DNA of 64,000 nucleotides from Roseiarcus sp963741405 (lineage in GTDB: Bacteria; Pseudomonadota; Alphaproteobacteria; Rhizobiales; Beijerinckiaceae): assembly GCA_963741405.1 (NCBI GenBank), contig CAVUHX010000034.1, forward strand, positions 186,001 through 250,000, read 5' to 3'. Below the pieces are notes generated by a model that was given only the letters and a program-made list of their open reading frames with translations, ran no database searches and had not been told where the DNA came from. Made by a program: the position numbers and the translations under genes. Positions 29,101-37,737 of the stretch are shown one piece after another (position 1 is the first letter of the stretch; every line of letters starts with the position of its first letter).

Positions 29101-29799
29101 ATGGCGCACATCGCCCGTTTCGTCGTTCCCGGCCTGCCCCATCACGTCACGCAGCGCGGCAACCGGCGCGAAAAGGTGTTCTTCTCGGACGCCGACTTCG
29201 AACTCTATCGAGATCTTCTGGCCGAGCAATGCCGCAAGCACGGCGTCGCGGTCTGGGCGTATTGCCTGATGCCCAACCACGTGCATCTGATCCTCGTCCC
29301 CGACGCCGCCGAGGGGCTCGGGCGGGCGCTCGGCGAGACGCACCGGCGCTACAGCGCCGTGGTCAACGCGCGCATGCGCGTCACGGGCCACCTGTTTCAG
29401 TCGCGCTACGGATCGGTCGTCATGGATGAGGATCACCTGATGGCCGCGGCGCGCTACGTCGCGCTCAATCCGGTGCGGGCGCGGCTCGTGGCGGGCGCGC
29501 AGGACTGGCGATGGTCGAGCGTGAAGGCGCATCTGTCCGGGGTCGGCGACGAACTCGTCAGCGTCGCGCCGCTCATCGAGCGGTGCGGCGGTCGGTTCGG
29601 CGATCTGATCGACGAGGCCGCCGCGCCCGACCTGATGGCCGCCCTGCGCGGCGCCGAGACGATCGGGCGCCCGCTCGGATCGCCCGCCTTCCTCGACCGG
29701 CTCGCCGCGCTGACCGGCCGCGATCCTCGGCCCGGCAGGCGGGGGCCCAAGCCAAGCGCCAATAAGGGGTTAGGTAAGGCGTCACCGTGTGCGCCCTGA
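29101..29799 (+). CDS. REP-associated tyrosine transposase (RAYT, Y1/HUH type)
   Basis: A 232-residue single-strand transposase of the IS200-related RAYT group. It opens with HHVTQRGNRREKVFF. The HUH metal site is in CLMPNHVHLILVP (near 60–67) and the nucleophilic Tyr is in ARYVALNPVRARLV (near 120). The C-terminal tail has the usual RRGPKP. The group II intron begins at 29789, inside the last codons. As read, the protein ends ASPCAP* within the intron. With the intron removed it ends ASP and the stop codon TAA forms across the junction (T at 29788, AA at 31714–31715). RAYTs process REP sequences; here the gene is flanked by inverted repeats. Confidence 0.88.
   Translation: MAHIARFVVPGLPHHVTQRGNRREKVFFSDADFELYRDLLAEQCRKHGVAVWAYCLMPNHVHLILVPDAAEGLGRALGETHRRYSAVVNARMRVTGHLFQSRYGSVVMDEDHLMAAARYVALNPVRARLVAGAQDWRWSSVKAHLSGVGDELVSVAPLIERCGGRFGDLIDEAAAPDLMAALRGAETIGRPLGSPAFLDRLAALTGRDPRPGRRGPKPSANKGLGKASPCAP
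29770..29788 (-). repeat. Right terminal inverted repeat of the RAYT element (split by intron)
   Basis: Read on the minus strand this is ACGGTGACGCCTTACCTAA, matching the left repeat at 16 of 19 positions. On the plus strand it ends GTCACCGT and the group II intron follows directly. The first bases after the intron (AAT at 31714–31716) complete GTCACCGTAA, the full mirror of TTACGGTGAC. Confidence 0.75.
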
Positions 29800-30274
29800 A
29801 GGCGCGTTTCTCTAGTGGAGGAAGGTTCCACCCGGATAAGTGTCGATGGGTCCGGTAGCTGGCGAGCGGTCTGGCGGGGCAACCGGCCGGGCTGGAGCCT
29901 CGCGACAAAGGCCGCCTTGGGCGGTTGAGCGATCCGGCCGGCCGCAACTTGAGTGATAGCCTGAGCAGGCCTCGAAAGGTTCAATGCGGACGCCGACCCG
30001 CCACGGTGACGGGGAAGGCAGCATCCATGGGGGAGGCATCGACATGCGCACTCATGGGGTCCGCCGGGGTATTGGGCGCGGCAGGCCGGAAGAGAGGAAC
30101 GGGTAATCAGGGGAGACCCGCGTCCGGCGAGGGTTCGGCCTCGACGGCGTCTTTGAGGGCGCCGGCCGGAAGCGGGAGTCGGACAGGGGCGTAAGAGCGT
30201 CGAGGCCGGGTAACTCCGGCGGAGCAAAGGCCCCTGACTTCAGAGGCGCTTTCGAAGAGGGGAAGGAGCGGCGA

Positions 30275-31600
30275 TTGGCGACGAGTCTGCAAACGCCGGA
30301 TAAGATCAGGACCCTTCAGAGGAAGCTTTATGTGAAGGCGAAGGCGGAGCCCAAGTTCCGCTTCTATCTTCTGTACGACAAGATCTGTCGGGCGGACATC
30401 CTCGCCCACGCCTATGCGCTGGCCCGTCGCAACGACGGGACGGCGGGCGTTGACGGGGTGACGTTCGACGACATCGAGCGGGCGGGAGTGGAGGCGTGGC
30501 TCGAGGCTTTGCGTGAGGACCTCGCCTCGATGACGTATCGGCCCTCGCCGGTGCGGCGCGTGATGATCCCGAAGCCGGGAGGCGGGGAGCGCCCGTTGGG
30601 CATTCCCACCATCCGCGATCGGGTTGCGCAGACGGCCGCCAAACTGGTGTTGGAGCCGATCTTCGAGGCGGACTTCGAGGACTGTGCGTACGGATACAGA
30701 CCCGAACGAAGCGCGGGCGACGCGATCAAGGCGACCCACCGGTTGATCCGGCAGGGTTACGCCGATGTCGTAGACGCCGACTTGTCGAGATATTTCGACA
30801 CAATTCCGCACGTCGAGCTGCTCAAGAGCGTGGCCCGGCGCGTCGTCGACGCAAAAGTGCTGCGGCTGATCAAGCTGTGGCTGAGCTCGCCGGCGGAAGA
30901 ACGGGATGGCGCGGGGAGACGGCGCGTGAGCGGAGGCAAGAGCTGCCGGAAGGGCACGCCGCAGGGCGGCGTGATCAGTCCGCTGCTCGCCAACCTCTAT
31001 ATGAACCGTTTCCTGAAGTTCTGGCGTGTGAAGGAGTGCGGCAAGACGTTCCGCGCGCATGTGGTCAATTACGCCGACGACTTCGTCATCCTCAGCCGCG
31101 GCAGAGCGGCCGAGGCCCTGGCGTGGACGCGGGCGGTCATGACCCGGCTCGGGCTCACGCTCAACGAGGCCAAGACCTCGGTGAGAGACGCCCGTGCGGA
31201 AGACTTCGACTTCTTGGGCTATACGTTCGGGCCGAGATACGCCCGCGACGGAGAGCGCTATCTGGGCGCGCGTCCTTCGATGAAGAGCCTGACGCGGATC
31301 AAAGGCAAGATCGGCGATCTGTTGAGGCCGTGCGAGACGGGCGACTGGCCGGGCGTGCGCAAGCGACTGAACCGCCTTCTTGGCGGGTGGTCGGCGTACT
31401 TCGGCTACGGAACCCTGAACGCGGCCTACAGGAGCGTCGACCGACATGTCGGCGATCGGGTCCGGCGCTTCCTCAACCGGCGCGCCAAGCGCGGCGGACG
31501 CGGCGCGCGTGAGTACTCCTGGAGCGAAATCTTCGGGAGGCTCGGCGTGCAGCGTCTAACCCGCGACAGACCGGCCGCGCCGGCCGTGAGCCTGACATGA
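30275..31600 (+). CDS. ltrA: Group II intron-encoded reverse transcriptase/maturase (intron 1)
   Basis: A 441-residue protein that helps the intron splice and retrotranspose. TTG 30275 is preceded by GGAG at suitable spacing. Reverse-transcriptase blocks are visible: GTAGVDGVTFDDIE, KPGGGERPLGIPTIRDRV, GYRPERSAGDAI, DADLSRYFDTIPH, GTPQGGVISPLLAN and the catalytic NYADDFVIL. The X/maturase domain is NRLLGGWSAYFGYG. There is no HNH endonuclease domain after the maturase region. It is not closely similar to the enzyme of introns 2 and 3, so this is a different intron lineage. Confidence 0.92.
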   Translation: MATSLQTPDKIRTLQRKLYVKAKAEPKFRFYLLYDKICRADILAHAYALARRNDGTAGVDGVTFDDIERAGVEAWLEALREDLASMTYRPSPVRRVMIPKPGGGERPLGIPTIRDRVAQTAAKLVLEPIFEADFEDCAYGYRPERSAGDAIKATHRLIRQGYADVVDADLSRYFDTIPHVELLKSVARRVVDAKVLRLIKLWLSSPAEERDGAGRRRVSGGKSCRKGTPQGGVISPLLANLYMNRFLKFWRVKECGKTFRAHVVNYADDFVILSRGRAAEALAWTRAVMTRLGLTLNEAKTSVRDARAEDFDFLGYTFGPRYARDGERYLGARPSMKSLTRIKGKIGDLLRPCETGDWPGVRKRLNRLLGGWSAYFGYGTLNAAYRSVDRHVGDRVRRFLNRRAKRGGRGAREYSWSEIFGRLGVQRLTRDRPAAPAVSLT

Positions 31601-31610
31601 ACTCTGTCGG

Positions 31611-31713
31611 AAAGCCGGATGCGGCAAATCCGCACGTCCGGTTTGATGAGCGGGGAAGGGAAACGGAGCCATTGGCCAAGCCTCAACGCCACCGCGCCCT
31701 TCCTCGACTCTAC
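31611..31713 (+). ncRNA. Ribozyme domains V and VI of group II intron 1
   Basis: Domain V occupies 31611–31644 (AAAGCCGGATGCGG, a CAAAT loop region, CCGCACGTCCGGTTT). Domain VI follows to the intron end, with the bulged adenosine at 31707. The catalytic core starts 11 bp after the reverse transcriptase stop codon, as expected for an ORF in domain IV. Confidence 0.75.
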
Positions 31714-31729
31714 AATGCCACCGTAATGC

Positions 31730-31845
31730 CCAAATCGCTCGGCCAGACCGGCGACGCTATAACGCCCCGCCCGCCCGTAGCGGACGCACTCGATCCGCAG
31801 GACCGGCCCCGGATGGTCCGCAAGCGAAAGCGCGCCGTTCGGCAT
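31730..31845 (-). pseudogene. Truncated small conserved protein beside the RAYT/intron end
   Basis: The minus strand starts MPNGALSLADHPGPVLRIEC and continues GRAGRYSVAGLAERFG before running into the RAYT terminal repeat. Small alphaproteobacterial proteins with this pattern usually have a CxxC pair before GRxGRY; here the second Cys is Tyr (ECVRYGR). The likely reading is that the RAYT element, later loaded with the intron, entered this gene. The function of the family is not known to me. Confidence 0.4.
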
Positions 31846-31931
31846 GGCTCAACCTTAAAGCCGTTCCCCGGAGCCGGGGAAGGGGCTAGAGTTTCGTGAT
31901 GGGTTAGCCGTCACGAAATGAGGGCTGAAAA

Positions 31932-32177
31932 ATGGGCCGTCCGCCGATCCGGAAGTCTGGCGCGATGATGGACGCCGAGCGGGCCAAGCGCTATCGCCGC
32001 AAGGTCGCCCGCGCCCTCAAGCTCGCCAATCCGAACCTCGTCGCGAAGCGGGAACGCCGCAGGGAGCGCGAGGTCGAGCTTGGCGCGAAGATCATGGCGC
32101 TGCCGGATCGCCACTATGGCGTCATCTATGCCGACCCGGAGTGGCGCTTTGAGCCTTACCCCCGCGTGACCGGCTAA
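31932..32177 (+). pseudogene. MT-A70-family DNA adenine methyltransferase, N-terminal fragment
   Basis: An 81-codon fragment opening MGRPPIRKSGAMMDAERAKR and ending with ALPDRHYGVIYADPEWRFEP, the start of an MT-A70 methyltransferase. DPEW stands at the DPPW catalytic tetrad position, as in phage-type members. It stops after YPRVTG, where these enzymes would continue for another 100 or more residues, so the SAM-binding half is gone. Probably a prophage or island relic. Confidence 0.6.
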
Positions 32178-32210
32178 CTTGAGCGGGGGCCCTGTTCGAG
32201 AGGTTTTGTG

Positions 32211-33119
32211 ATGAAATACCTACTTTTAGCCACCGCCTTGGCGCTCCTGTCACCTGCGCCCATTGCCCTCGCTGATTGCGAGAGCGACAAAGCAGAAATA
32301 CTCAAGGCCACTGCCGCCACCGCTCCTATCCGTCGCTTCAGCAACTATCTCGACAAAGGCGCGCCGGATCATACCGTCACCCGCGATTTCAGCCCGCCAG
32401 ACCAAATCAAGGAAGTTTCAGTATCCAAGGGCGGTAAATTCGTTTCAACAGTTTTGGTCTCGGGCAAGACGGCTTGGTCCTCGGTCAAGAGCCCGGACAC
32501 TGCCGATCAGCGGCCGTCCGAATTTGATGGTTCGGCATTTCTGCCAGACACACTCCTATTCCGCTTGCCGCCAGCCCCGGCCACTGAGTGCAGCAACGAT
32601 GGCACTGAGATCAAACTAGTCTGGAAATCTACCGACGGCAAAAACCAACAGCAATTTACCGCCAGGGCCGACGCCAAGACCCATGTGCTTATTGCGGTTG
32701 ATGGCTTCCTGAAAGACGAAAAGGGTAATATCGGGTACGAAGAACACACCACTTTCTCTTCCATCCCGGCTTTCACTAACTCGCCGCCGGCGGGAGCTGT
32801 GAAATTGGATAGCGGGCCAAAATATGCAAAAGTGGGTGATGTTGATCCCGCAATCCCGATGCCACCGGATGCGGCCAAGATCCGTTATTCAAAAGGGATA
32901 GATTTGAGATTTGAAACGCCGCAAAGGCTCTCAACGCTTGTTGATTTCTATCGTGGAAAATACAAATCAATGGGCTGGAAAGAAGAGGACGCAAGATCAA
33001 AAGAGAACTACTTCGAGGCAAAATTTAGAGATGCCAAGGTGGGTTGGGTCATGTTTGAAGCACAAGAACTTGACGGAGCCACTAAAGTATTTGTGGGCGG
33101 GCCTTATCCAAAGAACTGA
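32211..33119 (+). CDS. Exported protein of unknown function (island gene)
   Basis: A 302-residue protein with a clean Sec signal peptide (MKYLLLATALALLSPAPIAL, cleavage after LADC or just before). ATG 32211 is preferred to the adjacent GTG 32208. The mature part has a β-rich central region and a C-terminal stretch FETPQRLSTLVDFYRGKYKSMGW that resembles the small modules found in proteins predicted to act in the periplasm. I do not recognise the family. The gene is visibly more AT-rich than the core genome and lies between mobile-element fragments, so it is probably acquired. Confidence 0.65.
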   Translation: MKYLLLATALALLSPAPIALADCESDKAEILKATAATAPIRRFSNYLDKGAPDHTVTRDFSPPDQIKEVSVSKGGKFVSTVLVSGKTAWSSVKSPDTADQRPSEFDGSAFLPDTLLFRLPPAPATECSNDGTEIKLVWKSTDGKNQQQFTARADAKTHVLIAVDGFLKDEKGNIGYEEHTTFSSIPAFTNSPPAGAVKLDSGPKYAKVGDVDPAIPMPPDAAKIRYSKGIDLRFETPQRLSTLVDFYRGKYKSMGWKEEDARSKENYFEAKFRDAKVGWVMFEAQELDGATKVFVGGPYPKN

Positions 33120-33134
33120 CAAACTGTTTCACAC

Positions 33135-33355
33135 TTAAAGTAAACTCACCTGGATGGGCCATCGACCTTGCCTTGGATGCACTGGTAAACGTCTGGGGTG
33201 CCGGAACGGTCGACCATTCGCGTCGCGCCCTGCCAGATGATCGGCCCCGTCGTCGTCTTTCGGCTTGGGCCCCCGCTTGAGGGCGTGCAGGCGGCGGCGG
33301 GTCGTGGTTTCCAGTTCGGCGAGGAACGCATCCGAACCGACCGGACACCGTAACA
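33135..33355 (-). pseudogene. RAYT transposase C-terminal fragment
   Basis: On the minus strand, PVGSDAFLAELETTTRRRL followed by ALKRGPKPKDDDG matches the C-terminal end of RAYT transposases. It is cut on its N-terminal side at 33355, where the intron remnant begins. Beyond its stop, the plus strand reads ACTTAAAGTAAACTCACC (33134–33151), an RAYT-end-like repeat (minus strand GGTGAGTTTACTTTAAGT). This is a second, decayed RAYT element. Confidence 0.55.
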
Positions 33356-33433
33356 CCGGTTTGATGAGCGGGGAAGGGAAACGGAGCCGTTGGCAAAAGC
33401 CTCAATGCCACCGCGCCCTTCCTCGACTCTACA
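33356..33433 (+). mobile_element. 3' remnant of a group II intron related to intron 1
   Basis: From CCGGTTTGATGAGCGGGG to CCTCGACTCTAC this repeats the last 80 or so bases of intron 1 (end of domain V plus domain VI) with a few substitutions. Everything 5' of the domain V right arm is missing. It is followed by AAT, as is intron 1, which fits insertion at another RAYT-end site. Confidence 0.65.
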
Positions 33434-33655
33434 ATCCCGAAGCGGAAGCCAAGGCGGCGCATGGTCAGATCGCCAAGGCGATCACGAGAGCCCGGAGTTG
33501 CACATCACGGGCGCGTACGGAAGAACGAACCCTTTTAAGTAGTCTCAATCCTGCGAGGTCCAACATCTACCGTCCTTGTCGCCTTGCCGAGCCGGCCTTA
33601 TACAGAGATGTACAAGCGCGGCGCGATAGCGCGTTATGCCCCTCGGACGTTGGAC

Positions 33656-34354
33656 ATGAAAAACTGGAAGGTTCCCGTCCCCTTTTTGGCCGTTTCGTTG
33701 GCAAGCGTTCTAATGCCTATCAGCGGACTAGCAGATACTAATGCTGAAGTTTTGAAAGAAATTACAGACACAGCGGACAAAATATGTGGATACGTAGCAC
33801 AGGCTGGGAGCATCAGCTCCGTGGAAGTGAAGGGCGACGTGAAGGCCGAGTTGACTGGATTGTTTAAGCGACTTGCGGATCTCGGTGTGAGCGGTGTTGG
33901 AAGTATAGACGAAACGAGGTATGAGGGTCTTGTTCATGAACAACTTGCAGATACGCTTACAGACATAAGACGATGTAAAACCTCTATATTTAATACCCTG
34001 CAACAAAAGCTCTTGCCTAGTCATCCTCAGCGATCTACAGTAGAGTACAACAAGAACGCGATCGATACCATCGTATCTTTGATCGACGAAGGTAATAAAA
34101 TCTCGGATGCATTTTTGGCAACTAATGACGTTGATCAAATCGGAAGCCAATATCGAGAATGGGTAACGAAAGTGGACAAAGCCTTGCGAGACAAGCTGGA
34201 TGCTTCGTATGCTGTACAGTTTCGTAATGCCCTGCCATTTCCAGGGGTTAGATCGGGAATGGCGGTGGCTGGGGCGGGCTATTGGCAGCACCTAATGGGA
34301 AGCTTGTCCGTTTTAAATTCGTTCATTATAGAGCTTAGACATGCGAGCCAATGA
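33656..34354 (+). CDS. Exported protein of unknown function, AT-rich (island gene)
   Basis: A 232-residue protein with a signal peptide (KVPVPFLAVSLASVLMPISG, cleavage near LADT). ATG 33656 is chosen because it starts the signal peptide; 24 upstream codons in frame look non-coding. The mature part is largely helical (EITDTADKICGYVAQAG; DTIVSLIDEGNKISDAFL) with two Cys residues. No known family recognised. The gene is markedly AT-rich and uses rarer codons than its neighbours, a strong sign of recent acquisition. It lies 43 bp upstream of intron 2. Confidence 0.6.
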   Translation: MKNWKVPVPFLAVSLASVLMPISGLADTNAEVLKEITDTADKICGYVAQAGSISSVEVKGDVKAELTGLFKRLADLGVSGVGSIDETRYEGLVHEQLADTLTDIRRCKTSIFNTLQQKLLPSHPQRSTVEYNKNAIDTIVSLIDEGNKISDAFLATNDVDQIGSQYREWVTKVDKALRDKLDASYAVQFRNALPFPGVRSGMAVAGAGYWQHLMGSLSVLNSFIIELRHASQ

Positions 34355-34397
34355 GAACGAAGGGGCGGGGAACGTTGACACGGGCATTCCGGTGACA

Positions 34398-36301
34398 GTG
34401 CGCCGGGAGGCCGGCGAGGAGTAGGTGGTGCAAGTCCACTACGATGAAGGAATAGCGAACCGCATCGGCCCCGAGCCGTGCGTCGTCGGCCGCGAGGCCG
34501 GGGGCGAAGCGTCGGCAGGGGTGCGTTTAGGCCAGCCATTGAGCCGCGAAAGAATCAATTGGGACGCCGACGCCGTTGTCACAGCGGAAGGCGAAACGGG
34601 GATGCGCGTCAACGCGAGCGCATATCCGGTCCTGCGTGGTCGAAGACCCTGGCATGTACGTACGCTCCTCGACCGGAAACCGGGAGACCTCGACCTTGGC
34701 CGCGCGTGAGTTGCGCGGTCCGCATCGGGAAGGCGACGAGCCGAAGCCGATGATGCACGGGGGCGAGGAGTCAGACTCCGTCGTAGTAGCTGTGAAGCGA
34801 GCGAACGAGGCCGGGCGACTGGCCGAGGAGTTCGTGGAGCCAAGGGCGGGGGCCAAGGAGAACGCGGAACAGGACGGCACGCCCCGGACACCGAGCCGGC
34901 AAGGCGCGTCCCACGGCCTGGAACGCGTACGGCAAACAGCAAGGCTGAAGAAGGAGGAACGGTTCACCGCGCTCCTGCACCACATCGACGCCGACCAGCT
35001 TCGGGAAGCCTACTTCGCGCTCAAGCGCGAGGCGGCCCCCGGCGTTGATGGCGTGACGTGGGAGGATTACGGCCATGACCTCGAGGCGCGCCTCGAGGAC
35101 CTGCACGGCCGAATCCACCGGGGAGCCTATCGGGCGCAACCGTCGCGGCGTCGGTATATCCCGAAGCCCGACGGGCGGCGGCGCCCGCTCGGCATTGCCG
35201 CGCTGGAGGACAAGATCGTCCAGCGCGCGCTGGTCGAGGTGCTGAACGCGGTTTACGAGGAGGACTTCCTCGGATTCTCGTATGGATTTCGTCCCGGACG
35301 CGGCCAGCACGATGCGCTGGACGCGCTATGGGTGGGAATCGACAGCACGAAGGTGAACTGGGTGCTGGACGCCGACATTGCGGGATTCTTCGATGCGGTC
35401 GACCATGAGTGGCTGATCCGCTTCGTCGAGCATCGCATCGGCGACCGGCGGGCGATCCGCCTGATCCGCAAATGGCTGAAAGCCGGGATGATGGAGGACG
35501 GGCAGGTGACGCCGACGGGGACCGGAACGCCGCAAGGCGCGGTGATCTCACCCCTGCTGGCGAACATCTACCTGCATTACGTCTTCGATCTCTGGGCGCA
35601 ACAATGGCGCAAACGCCACGCCCGGGGAAATGTCATCCTCGTGCGCTATGCCGACGACATCGTCGCCGGTTTCGAGCACAAAGCCGACGCCGAGCGGTTC
35701 CGGGCGGAGCTGAACGAGCGGATGGCGCAGTTCGCGCTCACGCTGCATCCGGAAAAGACGCGCCTCATCGAGTTCGGCCGCTCTGCGGCGGCGAACCGCG
35801 AGCGGCGTGGTCTGGGCAAGCCGGAGAGTTTCAACTTCCTGGGGTTCACGCATATCTGTGGACGCACCCGGCGCGGCGGCTTCCTGCTTCGGCGGCAGTC
35901 GCGACGCGACCGGATGCGCGCCAAGCTGCATGAGCTCAAGGAGGAACTCCGATGGCGGCGGCACTCGCCGATCCCCGAACAGGGACGATGGCTGCGACGC
36001 GTGGTCGCCGGCTGGTATAACTACCACGCCGTACCCACCAACATCGCGGCCCTGAGCACCTTCCAGCATCATGTCGGAAACCTGTGGCGGCGCGCGCTCC
36101 AGCGCCGAAGCCAGAGGGACTGCACGACGTGGGCGAAGATGCGCGGGATCATCGACCGCTGGCTGCCCTCGCCACGCATCCTCCATCCCTGGCCTCGAAT
36201 ACGTTTCGCCGTCAAACATCCAAGGTGGGAGCCGGATGCCTTAATTGGGCCCGTCCGGTTCTGTGCGGGGGGCGCTCAGTAATGAGCGTCCCTACCGCGA
36301 T
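34398..36301 (+). mobile_element. Group II intron 2 (copy A)
   Basis: A 1904-bp intron starting GTGCG. Domain V lies at 36229–36261 (GAGCCGGATGCC … GTCCGGTTC). Domain VI is GCGG-GGGGCGCTCA paired with TGAGCGTCCC-TA-CCGC, with a bulged branch A at 36294, seven bases before the terminal AT. The 5' exon GTGACA (34392–34397) pairs perfectly with TGTCAC at 34577–34582 (candidate EBS1). ATTCC (34386–34390) can pair with GGAAT at 34449–34453 (candidate EBS2). It is nearly identical to the intron at 37979–39882: I see two substitutions. Confidence 0.88.
34750..36282 (+). CDS. ltrA: Group II intron-encoded reverse transcriptase/maturase (intron 2)
   Basis: About 510 residues from ATG 34750 (or 34753). 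The longer frame from TTG 34576 would begin inside the EBS1 region, so it is unlikely. Reverse-transcriptase blocks include APGVDGVTWEDYG, KPDGRRRPLGIAALEDKI, FSYGFRPGRGQHDAL, DADIAGFFDAVDH, GTPQGAVISPLLANIYL and the catalytic RYADDIVAGF. The maturase motif is RRVVAGWYNYHAVP. No endonuclease domain. The frame runs on through domain V and stops (TAA 36280–36282) in the loop of domain VI, so the last 20 or so residues are encoded by ribozyme sequence. Confidence 0.92.
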   Translation: MMHGGEESDSVVVAVKRANEAGRLAEEFVEPRAGAKENAEQDGTPRTPSRQGASHGLERVRQTARLKKEERFTALLHHIDADQLREAYFALKREAAPGVDGVTWEDYGHDLEARLEDLHGRIHRGAYRAQPSRRRYIPKPDGRRRPLGIAALEDKIVQRALVEVLNAVYEEDFLGFSYGFRPGRGQHDALDALWVGIDSTKVNWVLDADIAGFFDAVDHEWLIRFVEHRIGDRRAIRLIRKWLKAGMMEDGQVTPTGTGTPQGAVISPLLANIYLHYVFDLWAQQWRKRHARGNVILVRYADDIVAGFEHKADAERFRAELNERMAQFALTLHPEKTRLIEFGRSAAANRERRGLGKPESFNFLGFTHICGRTRRGGFLLRRQSRRDRMRAKLHELKEELRWRRHSPIPEQGRWLRRVVAGWYNYHAVPTNIAALSTFQHHVGNLWRRALQRRSQRDCTTWAKMRGIIDRWLPSPRILHPWPRIRFAVKHPRWEPDALIGPVRFCAGGAQ

Positions 36302-36723
36302 CCCATTAGCCGGCCTCGCGTCAAGGGGCGCGCGGAGTTTTTTTGGCGGCGTCAGCCGCCAATTGCATCCTTTCTTTTCCTTCCGTCAGCGGCAGGTCTT
36401 GAACCGCGCCCGTTTCTTCACGATTGGCTGCGAACGCATGCGATCGCGCCAGACACCCATGAGGATCAAGCGTTGGTCGAGCCTTGCGGCTTTCCCTCGC
36501 CCTGGCGGCTCGGCCGCCCCAGAAGAACGTTGGTTCCGCGCCGCGTCCAAGAGATTTCTCAGTTTCCATGGCTGTCGGCTTCCCGACTCCAATCTCCGGC
36601 TGGCTCACGACGCGGGCGATCCGCTTCCCATTGCCGCTGGCGACGGCGATCCGGCGTCCAATTCAGTTCAGCTGGTTGCAACCCCAGTCACCGGACCTGG
36701 CTCACCGGACCGCCGTCTGTCCT
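36302..36723. other. Region between intron 2 and the IS110 transposase, no gene recognised
   Basis: About 420 bp. A GGCGGC–GTCA–GCCGCC hairpin lies at about 36345–36360 next to a T-run, but the run is on the wrong side for a terminator on either strand. A minus-strand open stretch around 36390–36590 (RLDQRLILMGVWRDRMR) reads like coding sequence but matches nothing I recognise. The far end must contain one end of the IS110-family element. Confidence 0.45.
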
Positions 36724-37737
36724 TCAGGCGAAGCAGCGCGTCACATCGAACGGCCGGCCCTCCTTCAGGATGTGGTAGCAGGCGCGCGCGAGCTTGTGCG
36801 CCAACGCCTTGGTGGCGACGATAGTGTTGGTCCTGGCCTTCTTGCGCTCGTAGAAGCGCTTGGCCTCGGGGCAGGTGCGGCGCGCGAAATTGGCCGCCTC
36901 GACGAACGCCCAGGCCAGATACTTGTTGCCGTTCTTGACGTTGCCCTCGCCCTTCTTCTTGCGGTTGCTCGTATGCACGCTGTCCACGCAGCGCGCGTAG
37001 GAGGCGTAGTTCCCGACGCCGGCGAAGCGATCGATGGGACCGGTTTCCAACAGGATCGTCGTCGACAGCGCTGGGCCGATGCCGGGCACGCTGGTCAGCA
37101 GCGCGTAGTCCGGTCGCGGCTTGACCCTTTCGCGCAGCCGCTGCTCGAGACCCTCGATCTGGGCGTCGAGCGCGCCGATGACCGCGAGGTTGGCTTTCAT
37201 CGCCAAGCCTACATCCTCCGATATCGGCATCCGATCGATGTCGTCGGCGCTCAGCCGTTTGATCTGATTGCTGGTCATCCGCCCGCCCAGCTGCCTGGCC
37301 ATGATATTCTCGATCGCCAGGATGTGCGTGGTGCGCCCGCGCACCAGTTGGATGCGCTTTCGCGCCAGATCCCTCACCGCGCGCTCTTCCTTCGGAAGGA
37401 TGGTTCCCGTCGGCAGGATGCCGAGCCGCAACAAATGCGCCAAATGCCGGGCGTCCGCTTCGTCGCCGCTGTGCTTGAGGCCGTCGTACGGCTTGATCGC
37501 CGTGGTGTTGGCCAGATGAACCCGGAACCCGGCCGCTTGCAGTCCATCGACCAGCCAATACCAATTGTAGGTCGACTCGATCACGACGCCGACCAATTCA
37601 TCTCGCCACGGCGCAACGAACTCGACGATCCGCGAAAGGTCGTTCGGCAAGCGCCTCTGCGCGACAACGCGATCCTCGTCGTCGATCACCACGATGACGC
37701 TGTTGTTCGAATGCAAGTCTATCCCACAGTACTTCAT
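36724..37737 (-). CDS. IS110-family (DEDD) transposase
   Basis: A 337-residue recombinase. The N-terminal RuvC-like DEDD domain shows YCGIDLHSNN (first Asp), VIESTYNWYWLVDGL (Glu) and HSGDEADARHLAHLLRLG (Asp pair). The C-terminal domain has TSVPGIGPALSTTILLE and the conserved serine region near NYASYARCVDS. ATG 37737 begins the conserved N-terminus; ATG 37749 adds four residues. IS110 elements lack simple terminal repeats and use an element-encoded bridge RNA from their non-coding ends. The flanks here (36302–36723 or 37738–37829) could encode it, but I cannot fold them. Confidence 0.9.
   Translation of the reverse strand: MKYCGIDLHSNNSVIVVIDDEDRVVAQRRLPNDLSRIVEFVAPWRDELVGVVIESTYNWYWLVDGLQAAGFRVHLANTTAIKPYDGLKHSGDEADARHLAHLLRLGILPTGTILPKEERAVRDLARKRIQLVRGRTTHILAIENIMARQLGGRMTSNQIKRLSADDIDRMPISEDVGLAMKANLAVIGALDAQIEGLEQRLRERVKPRPDYALLTSVPGIGPALSTTILLETGPIDRFAGVGNYASYARCVDSVHTSNRKKKGEGNVKNGNKYLAWAFVEAANFARRTCPEAKRFYERKKARTNTIVATKALAHKLARACYHILKEGRPFDVTRCFA

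Larger units (their letters stand above)
29789..31713 (+). mobile_element. Group II intron 1 with intron-encoded reverse transcriptase
   Basis: A 1925-bp retroelement. The 5' end is GTGCG, the group II consensus. A 34-nt domain V (31611–31644) has the AGC triad and a G-C-rich hairpin. Domain VI pairs GAG/CGG/GGAAGGG with CCCTTCC/TCG/CTC, leaving a bulged branch-point A at 31707. The end CTAC gives the AY terminus; ending three bases later is possible. The 5' exon GTCACCGT (29781–29788) is perfectly complementary over 8 nt to ACGGTGAC at 30003–30010, the probable EBS1. Splicing would restore the RAYT end and stop codon. Confidence 0.85.

Noticed and set aside
34576..34750. Upstream extension of the intron 2 reverse transcriptase to TTG 34576
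   Set aside because: That region overlaps the candidate EBS1 in ribozyme domain I and is not conserved protein; ATG 34750 is more plausible.
36335..36365. GC hairpin with T-run as a terminator
   Set aside because: The T-run precedes the stem on the plus strand and gives A's after it on the minus strand, so neither strand forms a rho-independent terminator.
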